NCBI RefSeq assembly: GCF_001698815.1
Contig: NZ_LGSI01000051.1
Location: 216,053 to 280,052, forward strand
DNA length: 64,000 nt
Direction of reading: 5' to 3'
Source: Pseudomonas syringae
GTDB taxonomy: Bacteria; Pseudomonadota; Gammaproteobacteria; Pseudomonadales; Pseudomonadaceae
The position numbers and the translations under genes were made by a program. Numbering within the stretch: position 1 is the first letter of the stretch; each line of letters begins with the position of its first letter. Below the pieces are notes generated by a model. It searched no databases. It saw only the letters and a program-made list of their open reading frames with translations, and was not told where the DNA came from. This document shows, in pieces, positions 50,331-58,644 of this stretch.

Positions 50331-52844
50331 TCAACCCTCGCGCAATACCGTCAGCGGGCTGACATTCAGCGCCCGACGCGTACCGAACACGCCCGCGCCA
50401 CCGACCAGCAGCGCACCAATCACCGGCAGCAACAGCAGCCACGCGTGCGGGTACCAGACCAGATCGAAGGCGTAGCGATACAGCGCGAAGCTCACCAGTT
50501 CACAACCCAGCGCCGCCAGCAAACCACTCACCGCGCCCAGCAGGCCGAACTCGATACGCCGCGCCTTGACCAGCAATGCCCGCTCGGCGCCCAGCGCACG
50601 GACCAGCGCACCTTGGCGGATGCGCTCGTCGAGGGTTGCCTGCAAGCCTGAGAACAGCACCGCGATGCCCGCTGCCAACACAAACAGCAAGACGAACTGC
50701 ACCGCCAATGTGACCTGATCGAGGATGCTGCGCACTTGTGCCAGCAACGCTTCGACGCCCAGCAAGCTGATCGACGGGAACGTGCGCGACAGGTCGACAA
50801 TCTGTTTGTCCTTGCCCGGTGGCAGGTAAAAACTGGTCATGTAGGTGGTGGGCAGATCCTGCAGGGTGCCGGGTTCAAAGATGATGAAGAAGTTGGGCTG
50901 GAACGTGTCCCAGTTGATGTCCCGCAAGCTGGTGACCACGGCGTCACGGGTCAGCCCGCCGACATTGAAACTCAGGCGATCGCCCAGCTTGATGCTCAGG
51001 CTGTCAGCCAGCCTGGCCTCGACCGAAACCCCTGGAGTTGTCGCGGCGGAGGCGTCGGCCGGAGCCTGCCACCAATTGCCGGCCGTGACCTTGTTGCCTT
51101 CCGGCAAGTCAGCGGCCCAGGTCAGGTTCAGGTCCCTGCGCGTGGCGTTCTCGCCTCGGGAATCCTTGGTGACAAAATCGCTGACCGGCTTGTCATTGAT
51201 GTTCATCAAACGGCCCGGCACGACGGGGTACAGCGGTGCCGAATGGGTCGAGATCTGCGTCAACTGTTGGCTGAAGCGGTCTTTGTCATCGGGCAGCACG
51301 TTGAGTACGAAGTAATTCGGTGCGTCCTTGGGCAACTGATTTTGCCAGGTGTCGAGCAGCTCGCCGCGCAGCAGGGCAATCAAGCCCATCGACAACAGGA
51401 TCAGGCCGAAGGCCAGGGATTGTCCTGCTGCGGCCAGTGGGTAACGCAGTAACTGACCCAAGCCGAGACGCCACGGCAACGAAGCGCCCGCCAGCAAGCG
51501 ACGCAGGCTTTTCAAGGCCAGCAACAGCAGACCGCCGAGGACCACGGCGGCAATCACGCCGCCGCCGAGCAAGGCGAACGTCAGAACCAGATCCAGGCTC
51601 AGCCGCCACATGATCAAGCCCAGCGCCAACAGCGCCGCGCCGTACACCAGCCAGGAACTGGCGGGAATCGGCAGCATGTCGCGGCGCAATACGCGCAGGG
51701 GTGGAACCCGACCCAAAGCAGCGAGCGGCGGCAGGGCGAAGCCGGCCAGTGCCACCAGTCCGGTGCCGATGCCAGCCACTGCGGGCATCAGGCCGCCCGG
51801 TGGAACGGCGGCAGGCAGCAAGTCATGCAGCAGGGCAAACAAACCGAGTTGTGCGACCCAGCCCAGCAATGCGCCGCTCAGGCTGGCCAGCAACCCGAGC
51901 ATCGCCAGTTGCAGGCTGAACAGCAGCAATGCTTCGTTACGCGACAGGCCCAGGCAGCGCATCAGCGCGCTGGCATCGAAGCGCCGCACGGCGAAGCGTG
52001 ATGCCGACAATGCCACGGCAACTCCGGCCAGCAGGACTGCCACCAGACTCGCCATGTTCAGATAACGTTCGGCCTTGCCCAGTGCGCCGCCGATCTGTTG
52101 GCTGCCGTCACGAGCGTCCTTGATTTCCTGATGGGGTTCCATACCCGGCTCGATGGCCTTGCGATAGGCGGCGAGGGCTTCGGGCGGGCCGCTCCACATT
52201 TCCCGATAGCTGACGCGGCTGCCCGGCTGCACAACGCCGGTGGCCTGCAAATCCGCCAGATTGATCATCACTCGCGGCGTGAGGCTGTAGAAATTGCCAG
52301 CACGGTCCGGTTCGTAGGTCAGCACCCGAGTGAGCTTGAGGGTTTTCGAACCGACATCAATGTCGTCGCCGATTTTCAGGTCAACGGCGGGAAACATCCG
52401 CGACTCAGCCCAGGCTTCGCCGGGCTTCGGGCCCTGGCTGACTTGCTCGGGTTGATACAGATCGGCCGCGCTTTTCAGTTCGCCGCGCAGTGGGTAAGCG
52501 GTGTCGACGGCTTTGACGCTGGATAGCTGGATGCCGGCATCAGTGGCAATCACGCTGGAGAAAATCACCACTTGGGAATGATCCAGCTTGAGCGCCTGGC
52601 CTGCCTCGATCTGTTGTGGCTTGGCCGGGCTTGATCCTTCGAGCACCAGATCGGCGCCCAGAAACTCCGTGGCGCGCATCAGCATGGCGCCGTTCAGGCG
52701 GGCGCCGAAATAACCGATGGCGGTGCTGGCGGCAACGGCCACCAACAGGGCGAAGAACAACACCCGCAATTCGCCGGCGCGGGCATCACGCAGCAGTTGG
52801 CGGACAGCGAGGTTCAGCAGGCGGGCAAAGGGCAGGTGTGCCAT
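50331..52844 (-). CDS. ABC transporter permease, YbbP-like (MacB/FtsX fold)
   Basis: An 837-aa permease with the duplicated FtsX/MacB architecture. A first helix near residue 20-45 (LRVLFFALLVAVAAS), a large periplasmic domain, a block of helices at about 255-500, a second periplasmic domain (about 500-700) and three final helices give roughly ten spans. In E. coli, YbbP works with YbbA beside tesA, and the same arrangement occurs here. It starts at ATG 52844, which overlaps the ATPase stop by one base (TGATG). Export or extraction of lipids or hydrophobic molecules is suspected for the family but unproven. Confidence 0.9.
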   Translation of the reverse strand: MAHLPFARLLNLAVRQLLRDARAGELRVLFFALLVAVAASTAIGYFGARLNGAMLMRATEFLGADLVLEGSSPAKPQQIEAGQALKLDHSQVVIFSSVIATDAGIQLSSVKAVDTAYPLRGELKSAADLYQPEQVSQGPKPGEAWAESRMFPAVDLKIGDDIDVGSKTLKLTRVLTYEPDRAGNFYSLTPRVMINLADLQATGVVQPGSRVSYREMWSGPPEALAAYRKAIEPGMEPHQEIKDARDGSQQIGGALGKAERYLNMASLVAVLLAGVAVALSASRFAVRRFDASALMRCLGLSRNEALLLFSLQLAMLGLLASLSGALLGWVAQLGLFALLHDLLPAAVPPGGLMPAVAGIGTGLVALAGFALPPLAALGRVPPLRVLRRDMLPIPASSWLVYGAALLALGLIMWRLSLDLVLTFALLGGGVIAAVVLGGLLLLALKSLRRLLAGASLPWRLGLGQLLRYPLAAAGQSLAFGLILLSMGLIALLRGELLDTWQNQLPKDAPNYFVLNVLPDDKDRFSQQLTQISTHSAPLYPVVPGRLMNINDKPVSDFVTKDSRGENATRRDLNLTWAADLPEGNKVTAGNWWQAPADASAATTPGVSVEARLADSLSIKLGDRLSFNVGGLTRDAVVTSLRDINWDTFQPNFFIIFEPGTLQDLPTTYMTSFYLPPGKDKQIVDLSRTFPSISLLGVEALLAQVRSILDQVTLAVQFVLLFVLAAGIAVLFSGLQATLDERIRQGALVRALGAERALLVKARRIEFGLLGAVSGLLAALGCELVSFALYRYAFDLVWYPHAWLLLLPVIGALLVGGAGVFGTRRALNVSPLTVLREG

Positions 52845-53527
52845 CAAGGCTCCAGTGGGGCGACCAGACGGCCACCTTCGAGACGGATCAGGCGTCGGCA
52901 GCGGTGGGCCAGACGTTCGTCGTGGGTAACCAGAACCAGGGTCGTGCCGCGCTCCTTGTTCAGTTCGAACAGCAGATCGCTGATCCGTTCGCCGGTGTGG
53001 CTGTCCAGGTTGCCGGTCGGTTCATCGGCGAACAACACGTCAGGATCGGCGGCGAAGGCCCGAGCAATGGCGACCCGTTGCTGCTCGCCGCCGGAAAGCT
53101 GGCGCGGCGTGTGGGTCAGCCGTTTGCCGAGGCCGACCCGCTCAAGCAGCACGCGGGCCTGTTCGCGGGCGTCCTTGCGGCCTTTGAGTTCCATGGGCAG
53201 CATGACGTTTTCCAGCGCGTTCAGGCTGTCCAGCAGCTGGAACGACTGGAACACAAAACCCACGTGTTCGGAGCGCACCCGGGCGCGCTGGTCTTCGTCC
53301 AGTTCGCTGAGGTTGCGTCCGGCCAAAACCACGGCACCCGCGCTGGGCAGGTCGAGGCCGGCAAGTAAACCAAGCAGTGTGGACTTGCCCGAACCCGAGG
53401 CGCCGACGATGGCCAGGCTGTCGCCCTTGTTTAGTTCCAGAGAGAGTTCGTGCAGGATGGTCAGGTCACCTTCGGTGCTGGGGACCACTTTACTGAGGCT
53501 CAGAGCACTGAGAATACTTTCACTCAT
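52844..53527 (-). CDS. ABC transporter ATP-binding protein, YbbA-like
   Basis: A 227-aa ATPase of the LolD/MacB class. Walker A is GASGSGKSTLLGLLAG, Q-loop VGFVFQSFQLLDSL, signature LSGGEQQRVAIARAF, Walker B DVLFADEPTGNLD, and H-loop LVLVTHDERLAHRC. ATG 53527 is the conserved start (MSESILSALSLSKV); the open frame upstream of it is antisense to tesA. It shares a 10-bp divergent start region with tesA and is translationally coupled to the permease. Confidence 0.92.
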   Translation of the reverse strand: MSESILSALSLSKVVPSTEGDLTILHELSLELNKGDSLAIVGASGSGKSTLLGLLAGLDLPSAGAVVLAGRNLSELDEDQRARVRSEHVGFVFQSFQLLDSLNALENVMLPMELKGRKDAREQARVLLERVGLGKRLTHTPRQLSGGEQQRVAIARAFAADPDVLFADEPTGNLDSHTGERISDLLFELNKERGTTLVLVTHDERLAHRCRRLIRLEGGRLVAPLEP

Positions 53528-53537
53528 GGAGAATCCG

Positions 53538-54143
53538 ATGCGTGCGTGGTTTTTAAGTGCTGGCCTGGGGTTGCTGCTGCTGTCACAAGGAGCGGCGGCG
53601 GGCACGGTGTTGATCGTTGGGGATAGTATCAGCGCGGCTTTCGGCCTGGATACCCGCGTGGGATGGGTATCGTTGTTGGAACAACGCATGAAACAGGAAG
53701 GTTTTACCGACAAGGTGGTCAACGCATCCATCAGTGGCGACACCAGTGCGGGAGGCCAGGCGCGGCTGCCTGCGCTGCTTGCAGAGCATAAGCCGGAACT
53801 GGTGATCCTCGAATTGGGCGGCAATGATGGCCTGCGTGGCCAGCAGCCAGCTTCTTTGCAACAAAATCTTGCAACGATGATCGACAAGTCCCGGGAGGCG
53901 GGCGCCAAGGTGTTGCTGCTGGGCATGCAGATCCCGCCGAACTACGGGCCGCGTTATACCAATGCGTTCAAAGCGGTGTACAGCACGCTGGCGGAAGAGA
54001 AAAAGGTGCCGCTGGTGCCGTTTTTCCTAGAAGGCGTGGGCGGCATTCCCGAGTTGATGCAGGCCGATGGACTGCATCCGGCTGCCGGAGCCCAGGGCAA
54101 GTTGCTGGAAAATGTCTGGCCGACGCTAAAACCGCTGCTTTGA
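53538..54143 (+). CDS. tesA: arylesterase/acyl-CoA thioesterase I (TesA), periplasmic
   Basis: A 201-aa SGNH-family hydrolase with a signal peptide (cleavage near QGAAA|GTVLI). Block I is VGDSISAAFG (Ser30 nucleophile), block III GGNDGLRG, and block V DGLHPAAGAQ with the catalytic Asp and His. It hydrolyses acyl thioesters and esters and is a multifunctional protease/lysophospholipase in E. coli. ATG 53538 has GGAG 6 bases upstream. That ribosome site lies between the divergent start codons, next to the YbbA-type start, so the tesA promoter must lie inside the ATPase gene. Confidence 0.94.
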   Translation: MRAWFLSAGLGLLLLSQGAAAGTVLIVGDSISAAFGLDTRVGWVSLLEQRMKQEGFTDKVVNASISGDTSAGGQARLPALLAEHKPELVILELGGNDGLRGQQPASLQQNLATMIDKSREAGAKVLLLGMQIPPNYGPRYTNAFKAVYSTLAEEKKVPLVPFFLEGVGGIPELMQADGLHPAAGAQGKLLENVWPTLKPLL

Positions 54144-54199
54144 GGCTTTTCTAGCGGGGGGCTTTCGGCTAAGGTGGCGCCCCCTATCTGGAGCCCTCC

Positions 54200-54493
54200 A
54201 TGCCCCGTCCCGCCTGGTCCCTGTATGCCTATCAACTGATCGAGCCTGATGAACAGCTCGACCTGTTCGCGTGCCAGGAAGTAAAGGTGCATCTGGTTGC
54301 CCGGCAACTTGAGCTGGGCGGCACCATCGACCGGACGTTGTGCGGCACGTTGCTGCCGGCTCAGCCGCGCTGGTCGGCGGTGGAACGGACGGTGTTTCGC
54401 GACGAGCGCCTGTGCTCTTTGTGCCGCGCCATCGTCGAGGCGCAGAAGCGCGGGACACGGCCGATCTGGCCGGAATTGCGCTTCAACGAGTAA
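54200..54493 (+). CDS. conserved hypothetical protein, possible zinc-binding
   Basis: A 97-aa cytosolic protein. It contains one CxxC pair (RLCSLCRAIVEAQKRG) plus two isolated cysteines (FACQEV, RTLCGTLL), which could bind a metal. Aromatic residues cluster at the start (RPAWSLYAYQLIEPDEQ). GGAG lies 6 bases before ATG 54200. It sits between tesA and the L,D-transpeptidase gene, an arrangement I recall in other pseudomonads. No function is assigned. Confidence 0.7.
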   Translation: MPRPAWSLYAYQLIEPDEQLDLFACQEVKVHLVARQLELGGTIDRTLCGTLLPAQPRWSAVERTVFRDERLCSLCRAIVEAQKRGTRPIWPELRFNE

Positions 54494-54575
54494 TAGCACG
54501 CCGCCTCCCGATTGCCTTGGCAGCGGTGTACAATTCGCTTCTTTCTACCCGCCGTCGTTGCCAAGGATTCCCCGG

Positions 54576-55538
54576 ATGTTGTCGCGCATTCCAGCCGTTA
54601 CCCGCTGTCTGTCGCTTGCTGCACTGTGTGCGGCGGGCTCTGTTTCCGCTTTGGAATTCCCTCTGCCTCCGCCTGGCGAAGATATCGTCGGCCAGGTGCA
54701 GACGGTTACGGCCAGGTACGAAGACACCTTCGCCGACCTGGGTACCCAGTACGATCTGGGTTATCTGGAGATGATCGCGGCCAACCCGGGCATAGATCCA
54801 TGGCTGCCGGGCGCCGGCAGGCAAATCGTCTTGCCGACTCGCTTCGTGCTGCCGCCGGGCCCGCGCGAAGGTATCGTCATCAACCTCGCCGAGTACCGCC
54901 TTTACTACTATCCCAAAGGCCAGAACGTCGTACACACCTATCCGCTGGGTATCGGCCGCGAGGGTTGGGGTTCACCGATTGCACTGACCAAGATCATCGC
55001 CAAGACGCCCAACCCGACCTGGACGCCTCCGGCTTCGATCCGTGCCGAGCACGCCGCCGATGGCGATCCGTTGCCGGGCGTGGTGCCAGCCGGGCCTGAC
55101 AACCCGCTGGGACCCTTCAAATTCGGCCTGGGTTTGCCCGGCTACCTGATTCACGGGTCCAACAAGAAGTTCGGGATTGGCATGCGCACCAGCCATGGCT
55201 GCTTCCGCATGTACAACAACAACGTTCTCGAACTGGCGGGCATGGCCCCCGTTGGCACGCCTGTGCGGATCATGAGCGAGCCATACAAATTTGGAATTAG
55301 CGGCGGCAAGGTTTATCTCGAAGCGCATACACCCCTCGACGAAAGTGGCAATCCATCAATCGTGGATAAGCACACGGCAGTGATCAACGCCTTGCTCAAG
55401 CGCGAAGACCTCGCCAATAACCTGCGCATGAACTGGGATCTGGTTCGCGACGTGGTGGCCGCTGAAGATGGCATGCCGGTAGAAATCGCGGTGCCGGGTT
55501 CGGCAGTGGCTGCGAGCAATCCGGTGCCGTTGCAGTAA
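54576..55538 (+). CDS. L,D-transpeptidase (YkuD/ErfK family)
   Basis: A 320-aa periplasmic enzyme. The signal peptide ends near GSVSA|LEFPLP. A short LysM-like segment (about 45-90: YDLGYLEMIAANPGIDPWLPGAGRQIVLPTR, quoted in part) precedes the YkuD domain. The catalytic motif is HGSNKKFGIG followed by SHGCFRMYN, with Cys209 the nucleophile. Such enzymes form 3-3 cross-links or attach lipoproteins to peptidoglycan. OprI, a peptidoglycan-linked lipoprotein, is encoded just downstream on the opposite strand, so OprI attachment is a reasonable hypothesis. ATG 54576 has AAGGA 9 bases upstream. Confidence 0.92.
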   Translation: MLSRIPAVTRCLSLAALCAAGSVSALEFPLPPPGEDIVGQVQTVTARYEDTFADLGTQYDLGYLEMIAANPGIDPWLPGAGRQIVLPTRFVLPPGPREGIVINLAEYRLYYYPKGQNVVHTYPLGIGREGWGSPIALTKIIAKTPNPTWTPPASIRAEHAADGDPLPGVVPAGPDNPLGPFKFGLGLPGYLIHGSNKKFGIGMRTSHGCFRMYNNNVLELAGMAPVGTPVRIMSEPYKFGISGGKVYLEAHTPLDESGNPSIVDKHTAVINALLKREDLANNLRMNWDLVRDVVAAEDGMPVEIAVPGSAVAASNPVPLQ

Positions 55539-55562
55539 AACAGGCTCGGGTTACAGGCTCTC

Positions 55563-55650
55563 GTTGGAGCGAGGCTAGCCCGCGAACCAGGCGCCGCGGT
55601 GTAGCAAGTGCACCGCGTTATCGTTTTTCGCGGGCAAGCCTCGCTCCAAC
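55563..55650. repeat. 88-bp REPIN, copy 4
   Basis: Same 88-bp family as 8658, 16700 and 26116, with interior CACCGCGTTATCGTTTTTCG. The left arm has one change (GGCTAGCCCGCG). Confidence 0.88.
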
Positions 55651-55686
55651 GGGGATGGGCTTTGTTGACAAAATCGCAGCCACAAA

Positions 55687-55712
55687 AAAGCCGACCCGGA
55701 ACCGGGTCGGCT
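55687..55712 (-). terminator. rho-independent terminator of oprI
   Basis: Stem AAGCCGACCCGG/CCGGGTCGGCTT with flanking A-run, which reads as a U-tract on the minus-strand transcript, 22 bases after the oprI stop. Confidence 0.85.
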
Positions 55713-55734
55713 TATCAATAATCCCGAGGGATTA

Positions 55735-55986
55735 TTACTTGCGGCTAGCTTTGTCCAACATACGCAGAGCGCGCTCGTTGGCTTCGTCAGCAGTTTGCTG
55801 AGCTTTTTGAGCGGCAGCCAGAGCTTCGTCAGCCTTGCGATAGGCTTCATCAGCGCGAGCTTGCGAACGAGCTGCTGCGTCTTCGGTAGCTGTCAGACGA
55901 GCTTCGGTTTCTTTGGATACGCTGCTGCAACCGGTGGCCAGAACTGCAGCCAGAGCCAGAGCAGAGAATTTCAGAACGTTGTTCAT
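55735..55986 (-). CDS. oprI: major outer membrane lipoprotein OprI
   Basis: An 83-aa murein-type lipoprotein. The lipobox is LATGC with acylated Cys20, and an Ala-rich heptad-repeat helix follows (ARSQARADEAYRKADEALAA...). It ends in LDKASRK, whose C-terminal Lys can be linked to peptidoglycan. Length and sequence match Pseudomonas OprI almost exactly. ATG 55986 is chosen; an in-frame ATG at 56001 lies inside the ribosome-binding region (GGGGAACACG). A strong promoter-like sequence lies upstream and a perfect terminator downstream. Confidence 0.97.
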   Translation of the reverse strand: MNNVLKFSALALAAVLATGCSSVSKETEARLTATEDAAARSQARADEAYRKADEALAAAQKAQQTADEANERALRMLDKASRK

Positions 55987-56054
55987 CGTGTTCCCCTTCA
56001 AGGACTTTTTTTCAATTTAGTCATCTCTCGAAAGTGAGAAAATGACCGGCGTAC

Positions 56055-56082
56055 ATACTACCCATTGTTTGTAGTAAGTAAA
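56055..56082 (-). promoter_or_regulatory. probable sigma-70 promoter of oprI
   Basis: On the minus strand: TTTACT (56082-56077), 16-bp spacer, TAGTAT (56060-56055), about 70 bp before the oprI start. This fits the high, constitutive expression expected of this lipoprotein. Confidence 0.5.
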
Positions 56083-56593
56083 CTGACCAAGCGCAAGAAC
56101 CACACAAATTTCTTGGCTTTGAAAGTGTTCGAGGCAACTCCTCATGTTTTTTGTCTAAAAAATATCCAGGTTCGACTCGGCGTGGCTTCAGCCCGGACCA
56201 AGGCGCCGGGCCGGCAGAATTTAAACCACGCTCTAAGTGCTTCAATCAACGGTAGTCAACGCCTTGGGGTTTTGCCATTAACGGTTGTGGCTAATTCCGC
56301 GGTATTTACCGAGTGTTCTGGTGACTTTCAATTGGCCCGCACGTCTCAATCGACAAGGTTCGGTGAGGATCGGCATAACTATCTGAGTCATCAGATGTTC
56401 AATCGCGATTTTTTGCGGTCGACACGCTTGAGCATATTCCCCAATGACGCCTACTATTTGCAGGTGCTCTTTTGTTGGGATCAGCAAAGCTCTTCTCGGT
56501 GTCCAAAACAGGCACGGGGTGGCGTAGATGTTCCTTCGCCGGAAAAACATCGGTAAGGTAGGGGTCCAATTCCAAGACCCGCGAGGAGTAGTG
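56083..56593. other. gene-free region between oprI and the GNAT gene
   Basis: About 500 bp, visibly less GC-rich than its neighbours. The only sizeable frame (56065-56556, 163 aa) starts inside the oprI promoter, lacks a ribosome site and has non-Pseudomonas-like codon use, so I do not call it. I see no tRNA. It may be a relic or a recombination junction. Confidence 0.4.
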
Positions 56594-56875
56594 ATGAGCG
56601 AGGCGTTGTCCATCCACCATGATCAGAACGGTCACCAGTTCGAGATCAATATTGAAGGTCACCGTGCCTACCTGACCTATATGGACCTGGGTAAGCAGAC
56701 TCTGGATATTTACCGGACCTTCGTACCCAATGCCCTGCGTGGCAGGGGCATTGCTGCGGCACTTACCGAGCAGGCGCTCGATTATGCCGACAGAATGGGA
56801 TACACCGTGATTCCGTCATGTTCCTATGTTGAGCGTTACATGGAACGTAACCAGCGCCAGGCCGCCAAGATCTGA
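56594..56875 (+). CDS. GNAT family N-acetyltransferase (small, NATD1/YidJ-like)
   Basis: A 93-aa minimal GNAT protein of the COG2388 type. The strand pattern FEINIEGHRAYLTYMDLGKQ is followed by YRTFVPNALRGRGIAAALTEQAL (pyrophosphate loop RGRGIA) and GYTVIPSCSYVERYMER (motif B with a conserved Cys). ATG 56594 has GAGGAG 6 bases upstream; the longer frame from 56528 lies before this site. Substrate unknown. Confidence 0.88.
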   Translation: MSEALSIHHDQNGHQFEINIEGHRAYLTYMDLGKQTLDIYRTFVPNALRGRGIAAALTEQALDYADRMGYTVIPSCSYVERYMERNQRQAAKI

Positions 56876-56903
56876 CTTACGCCTTCGACTGACCGTGCAA
56901 TGA

Positions 56904-56932
56904 AAAACGCCGAGCATTTGCTCGGCGTTTTT
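56904..56932. terminator. bidirectional terminator between the GNAT and DAHP synthase genes
   Basis: Stem AACGCCGAGCA/TGCTCGGCGTT with A-rich left and T-rich right flank, located between convergent genes. Confidence 0.87.
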
Positions 56933-56947
56933 GTTTTGCGTGCAGGC

Positions 56948-58024
56948 TTAACCGCGTTCGCGCTTGGGCAGCACATCCTTGAGTTTGGCGTGCATGCTGC
57001 GCAGGGTTTTTTCGGTGCTTTCCCAATCGATGCAGGCATCGGTCACGGATACGCCGTATTGCAGTTCCGACAGATCTTTCGGAATTGCCTGACAACCCCA
57101 ATTCAGATGACTCTCAACCATCAGGCCAATAATCGATTGGTTGCCTTCCAGAATCTGGTTGGCCACGTTTTCCATGACCAGCGGCTGCAAGGCCGGATCC
57201 TTGTTGGAGTTGGCGTGGCTGCAATCGACCATGATGTTCGGCTTGATGTTGGCCTTGTTCAGCGCCTGCTCGCAGAGCGCGACGCTCACCGAATCGTAGT
57301 TCGGCTTGCCGTTACCGCCACGCAGCACCACGTGACCGTAGGCGTTGCCCTTGGTGGTCACGATGGAGACGCCGCCTTCCTGGTTGATGCCGAGGAACCG
57401 GTGCGGGCTGGAAACGGACTGCAAGGCGTTGATCGCCACAGTCAGGCCGCCGTCGGTGCCGTTCTTGAAACCGACTGCCGAGGACAGGCCCGAAGCCATT
57501 TCCCGGTGAGTCTGGGATTCGGTGGTGCGTGCGCCGATGGCCGACCAGCTGATCAGGTCCTGCAGGTATTGCGGGGAGATCGGGTCGAGCGCTTCGGTTG
57601 CGGTCGGCAGACCCATTTCAGCGAGGTCCAGCAACAGTTGACGACCGATGTGCAGGCCATCCTGAATCTTGAACGAGTCATCCAGATACGGATCGTTGAT
57701 CAGACCTTTCCAGCCGACGGTCGTACGCGGCTTCTCGAAATAGACGCGCATGACCAGATACAGCGTGTCGGACACTTCCGCAGCCAGTGCCTTGAGGCGT
57801 TCGGCGTATTCGTGGGCAGCCTTGATGTCGTGGATCGAGCACGGCCCGATCACCACGAACAGGCGATGATCCTTGCCGTCGAGGATGTTGCGGATAACTT
57901 CGCGGCCCTGGCTCACGGTGCGCAAGGCGGCAGCGGTGAACGGGATTTCACGCTTGAGCTGATCCGGCGTGATCAGAGTCTCGTTGGAAGAAACGTTGAG
58001 GTCGTCAATCGGTAGATCAGCCAT
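56948..58024 (-). CDS. 3-deoxy-7-phosphoheptulonate (DAHP) synthase, class I
   Basis: First enzyme of the shikimate pathway, 358 aa, of the class I AroF/G/H family. Signatures are VVIGPCSIHDIKAAHEYAERL, MRVYFEKPRTTVGWKGLINDP, SWSAIGARTTESQTHREMASG, GFKNGTDG, HVVLRGGNGKPNYD, and VDCSHANSNKD. The allosteric specificity (Tyr, Phe or Trp) cannot be assigned with certainty. The position matches PAO1 PA1750, immediately upstream of the cysB region. The 254 bp upstream is non-coding and shared with the divergent thioredoxin-like gene. Confidence 0.95.
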   Translation of the reverse strand: MADLPIDDLNVSSNETLITPDQLKREIPFTAAALRTVSQGREVIRNILDGKDHRLFVVIGPCSIHDIKAAHEYAERLKALAAEVSDTLYLVMRVYFEKPRTTVGWKGLINDPYLDDSFKIQDGLHIGRQLLLDLAEMGLPTATEALDPISPQYLQDLISWSAIGARTTESQTHREMASGLSSAVGFKNGTDGGLTVAINALQSVSSPHRFLGINQEGGVSIVTTKGNAYGHVVLRGGNGKPNYDSVSVALCEQALNKANIKPNIMVDCSHANSNKDPALQPLVMENVANQILEGNQSIIGLMVESHLNWGCQAIPKDLSELQYGVSVTDACIDWESTEKTLRSMHAKLKDVLPKRERG

Positions 58025-58278
58025 CGTGTTCTCATCAGGTCACGGTGCTGGCCGCCAACGTAGCCCGTGCGGCGAAGCCAGCATGATTGGAGCGCAGCGG
58101 GGAGCGGAACCTTAGCGCGTTAGGCCGTTGTTCGACAATGGGCAAACACGGCTTTATCCCTTGGTAATGGCTGGATGGTCACTGTTAATGCAGGTTTTTT
58201 CGTCTGCGGGCGTTACAAGGATATTTGCAAGCGCCAGCGGGGAAACGGATAGTGTGCTGCCTTACAGGAGGCGTTTTC

Positions 58279-58614
58279 TTGGATCAGCTTGAACTGAGCG
58301 ACTTTGATGTCGACCAACAACTGCTGCAATTGGCGGGTATTTCGCTGCTGATCTTCACCAGCGTCGGTTGCGCAAGCTGCCGGTATGCCCGGCAACAGCT
58401 GCCCCGGCTGGATCTACCCGTGCAGCGCTTGTGCTGGATCGATGCCGAGGAAAACGGCGGGGCGGTAGAGCGTTATGAAGTGTTTCATTTGCCGGCACTG
58501 TTCATCGTGCGCGACGGCGAGTTTTTCGGGGCGCTGCGTACGCCGCTCACCGCCAGCGCAATACGCGACGCCTTGAACCTGGGATTGACCCGTGAACCCG
58601 ATGAACTGCCATGA
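58279..58614 (+). CDS. thioredoxin-like protein
   Basis: A 111-aa thioredoxin-fold protein. The active site is CASC in LLIFTSVGCASCRYARQQLP, with the cis-Pro in VFHLPALFIVRDGE. CASC differs from the CGPC of true thioredoxins, so redox properties may differ. I use TTG 58279, with AGGAGG 8 bases upstream; the open frame extends to 58225 but passes through that ribosome site. It is the first of a probable operon with the ketopantoate reductase-like gene (30 bp apart). Confidence 0.85.
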   Translation: MDQLELSDFDVDQQLLQLAGISLLIFTSVGCASCRYARQQLPRLDLPVQRLCWIDAEENGGAVERYEVFHLPALFIVRDGEFFGALRTPLTASAIRDALNLGLTREPDELP

Positions 58615-58644
58615 GCCCGGCAATCAACAAGCAAGGAGATCGGC

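Noticed and set aside
56160..56240. GGTTCGACTC motif considered as a tRNA T-arm
   Set aside because: No acceptor stem, D-arm or anticodon arm can be folded around it.
56065..56556. 163-aa ORF between oprI and the GNAT gene
   Set aside because: Begins in the oprI promoter, lacks a ribosome site and has atypical codon use.
56900..58015. 371-aa plus-strand ORF opposite the DAHP synthase
   Set aside because: Starts inside the terminator and mirrors a conserved gene.
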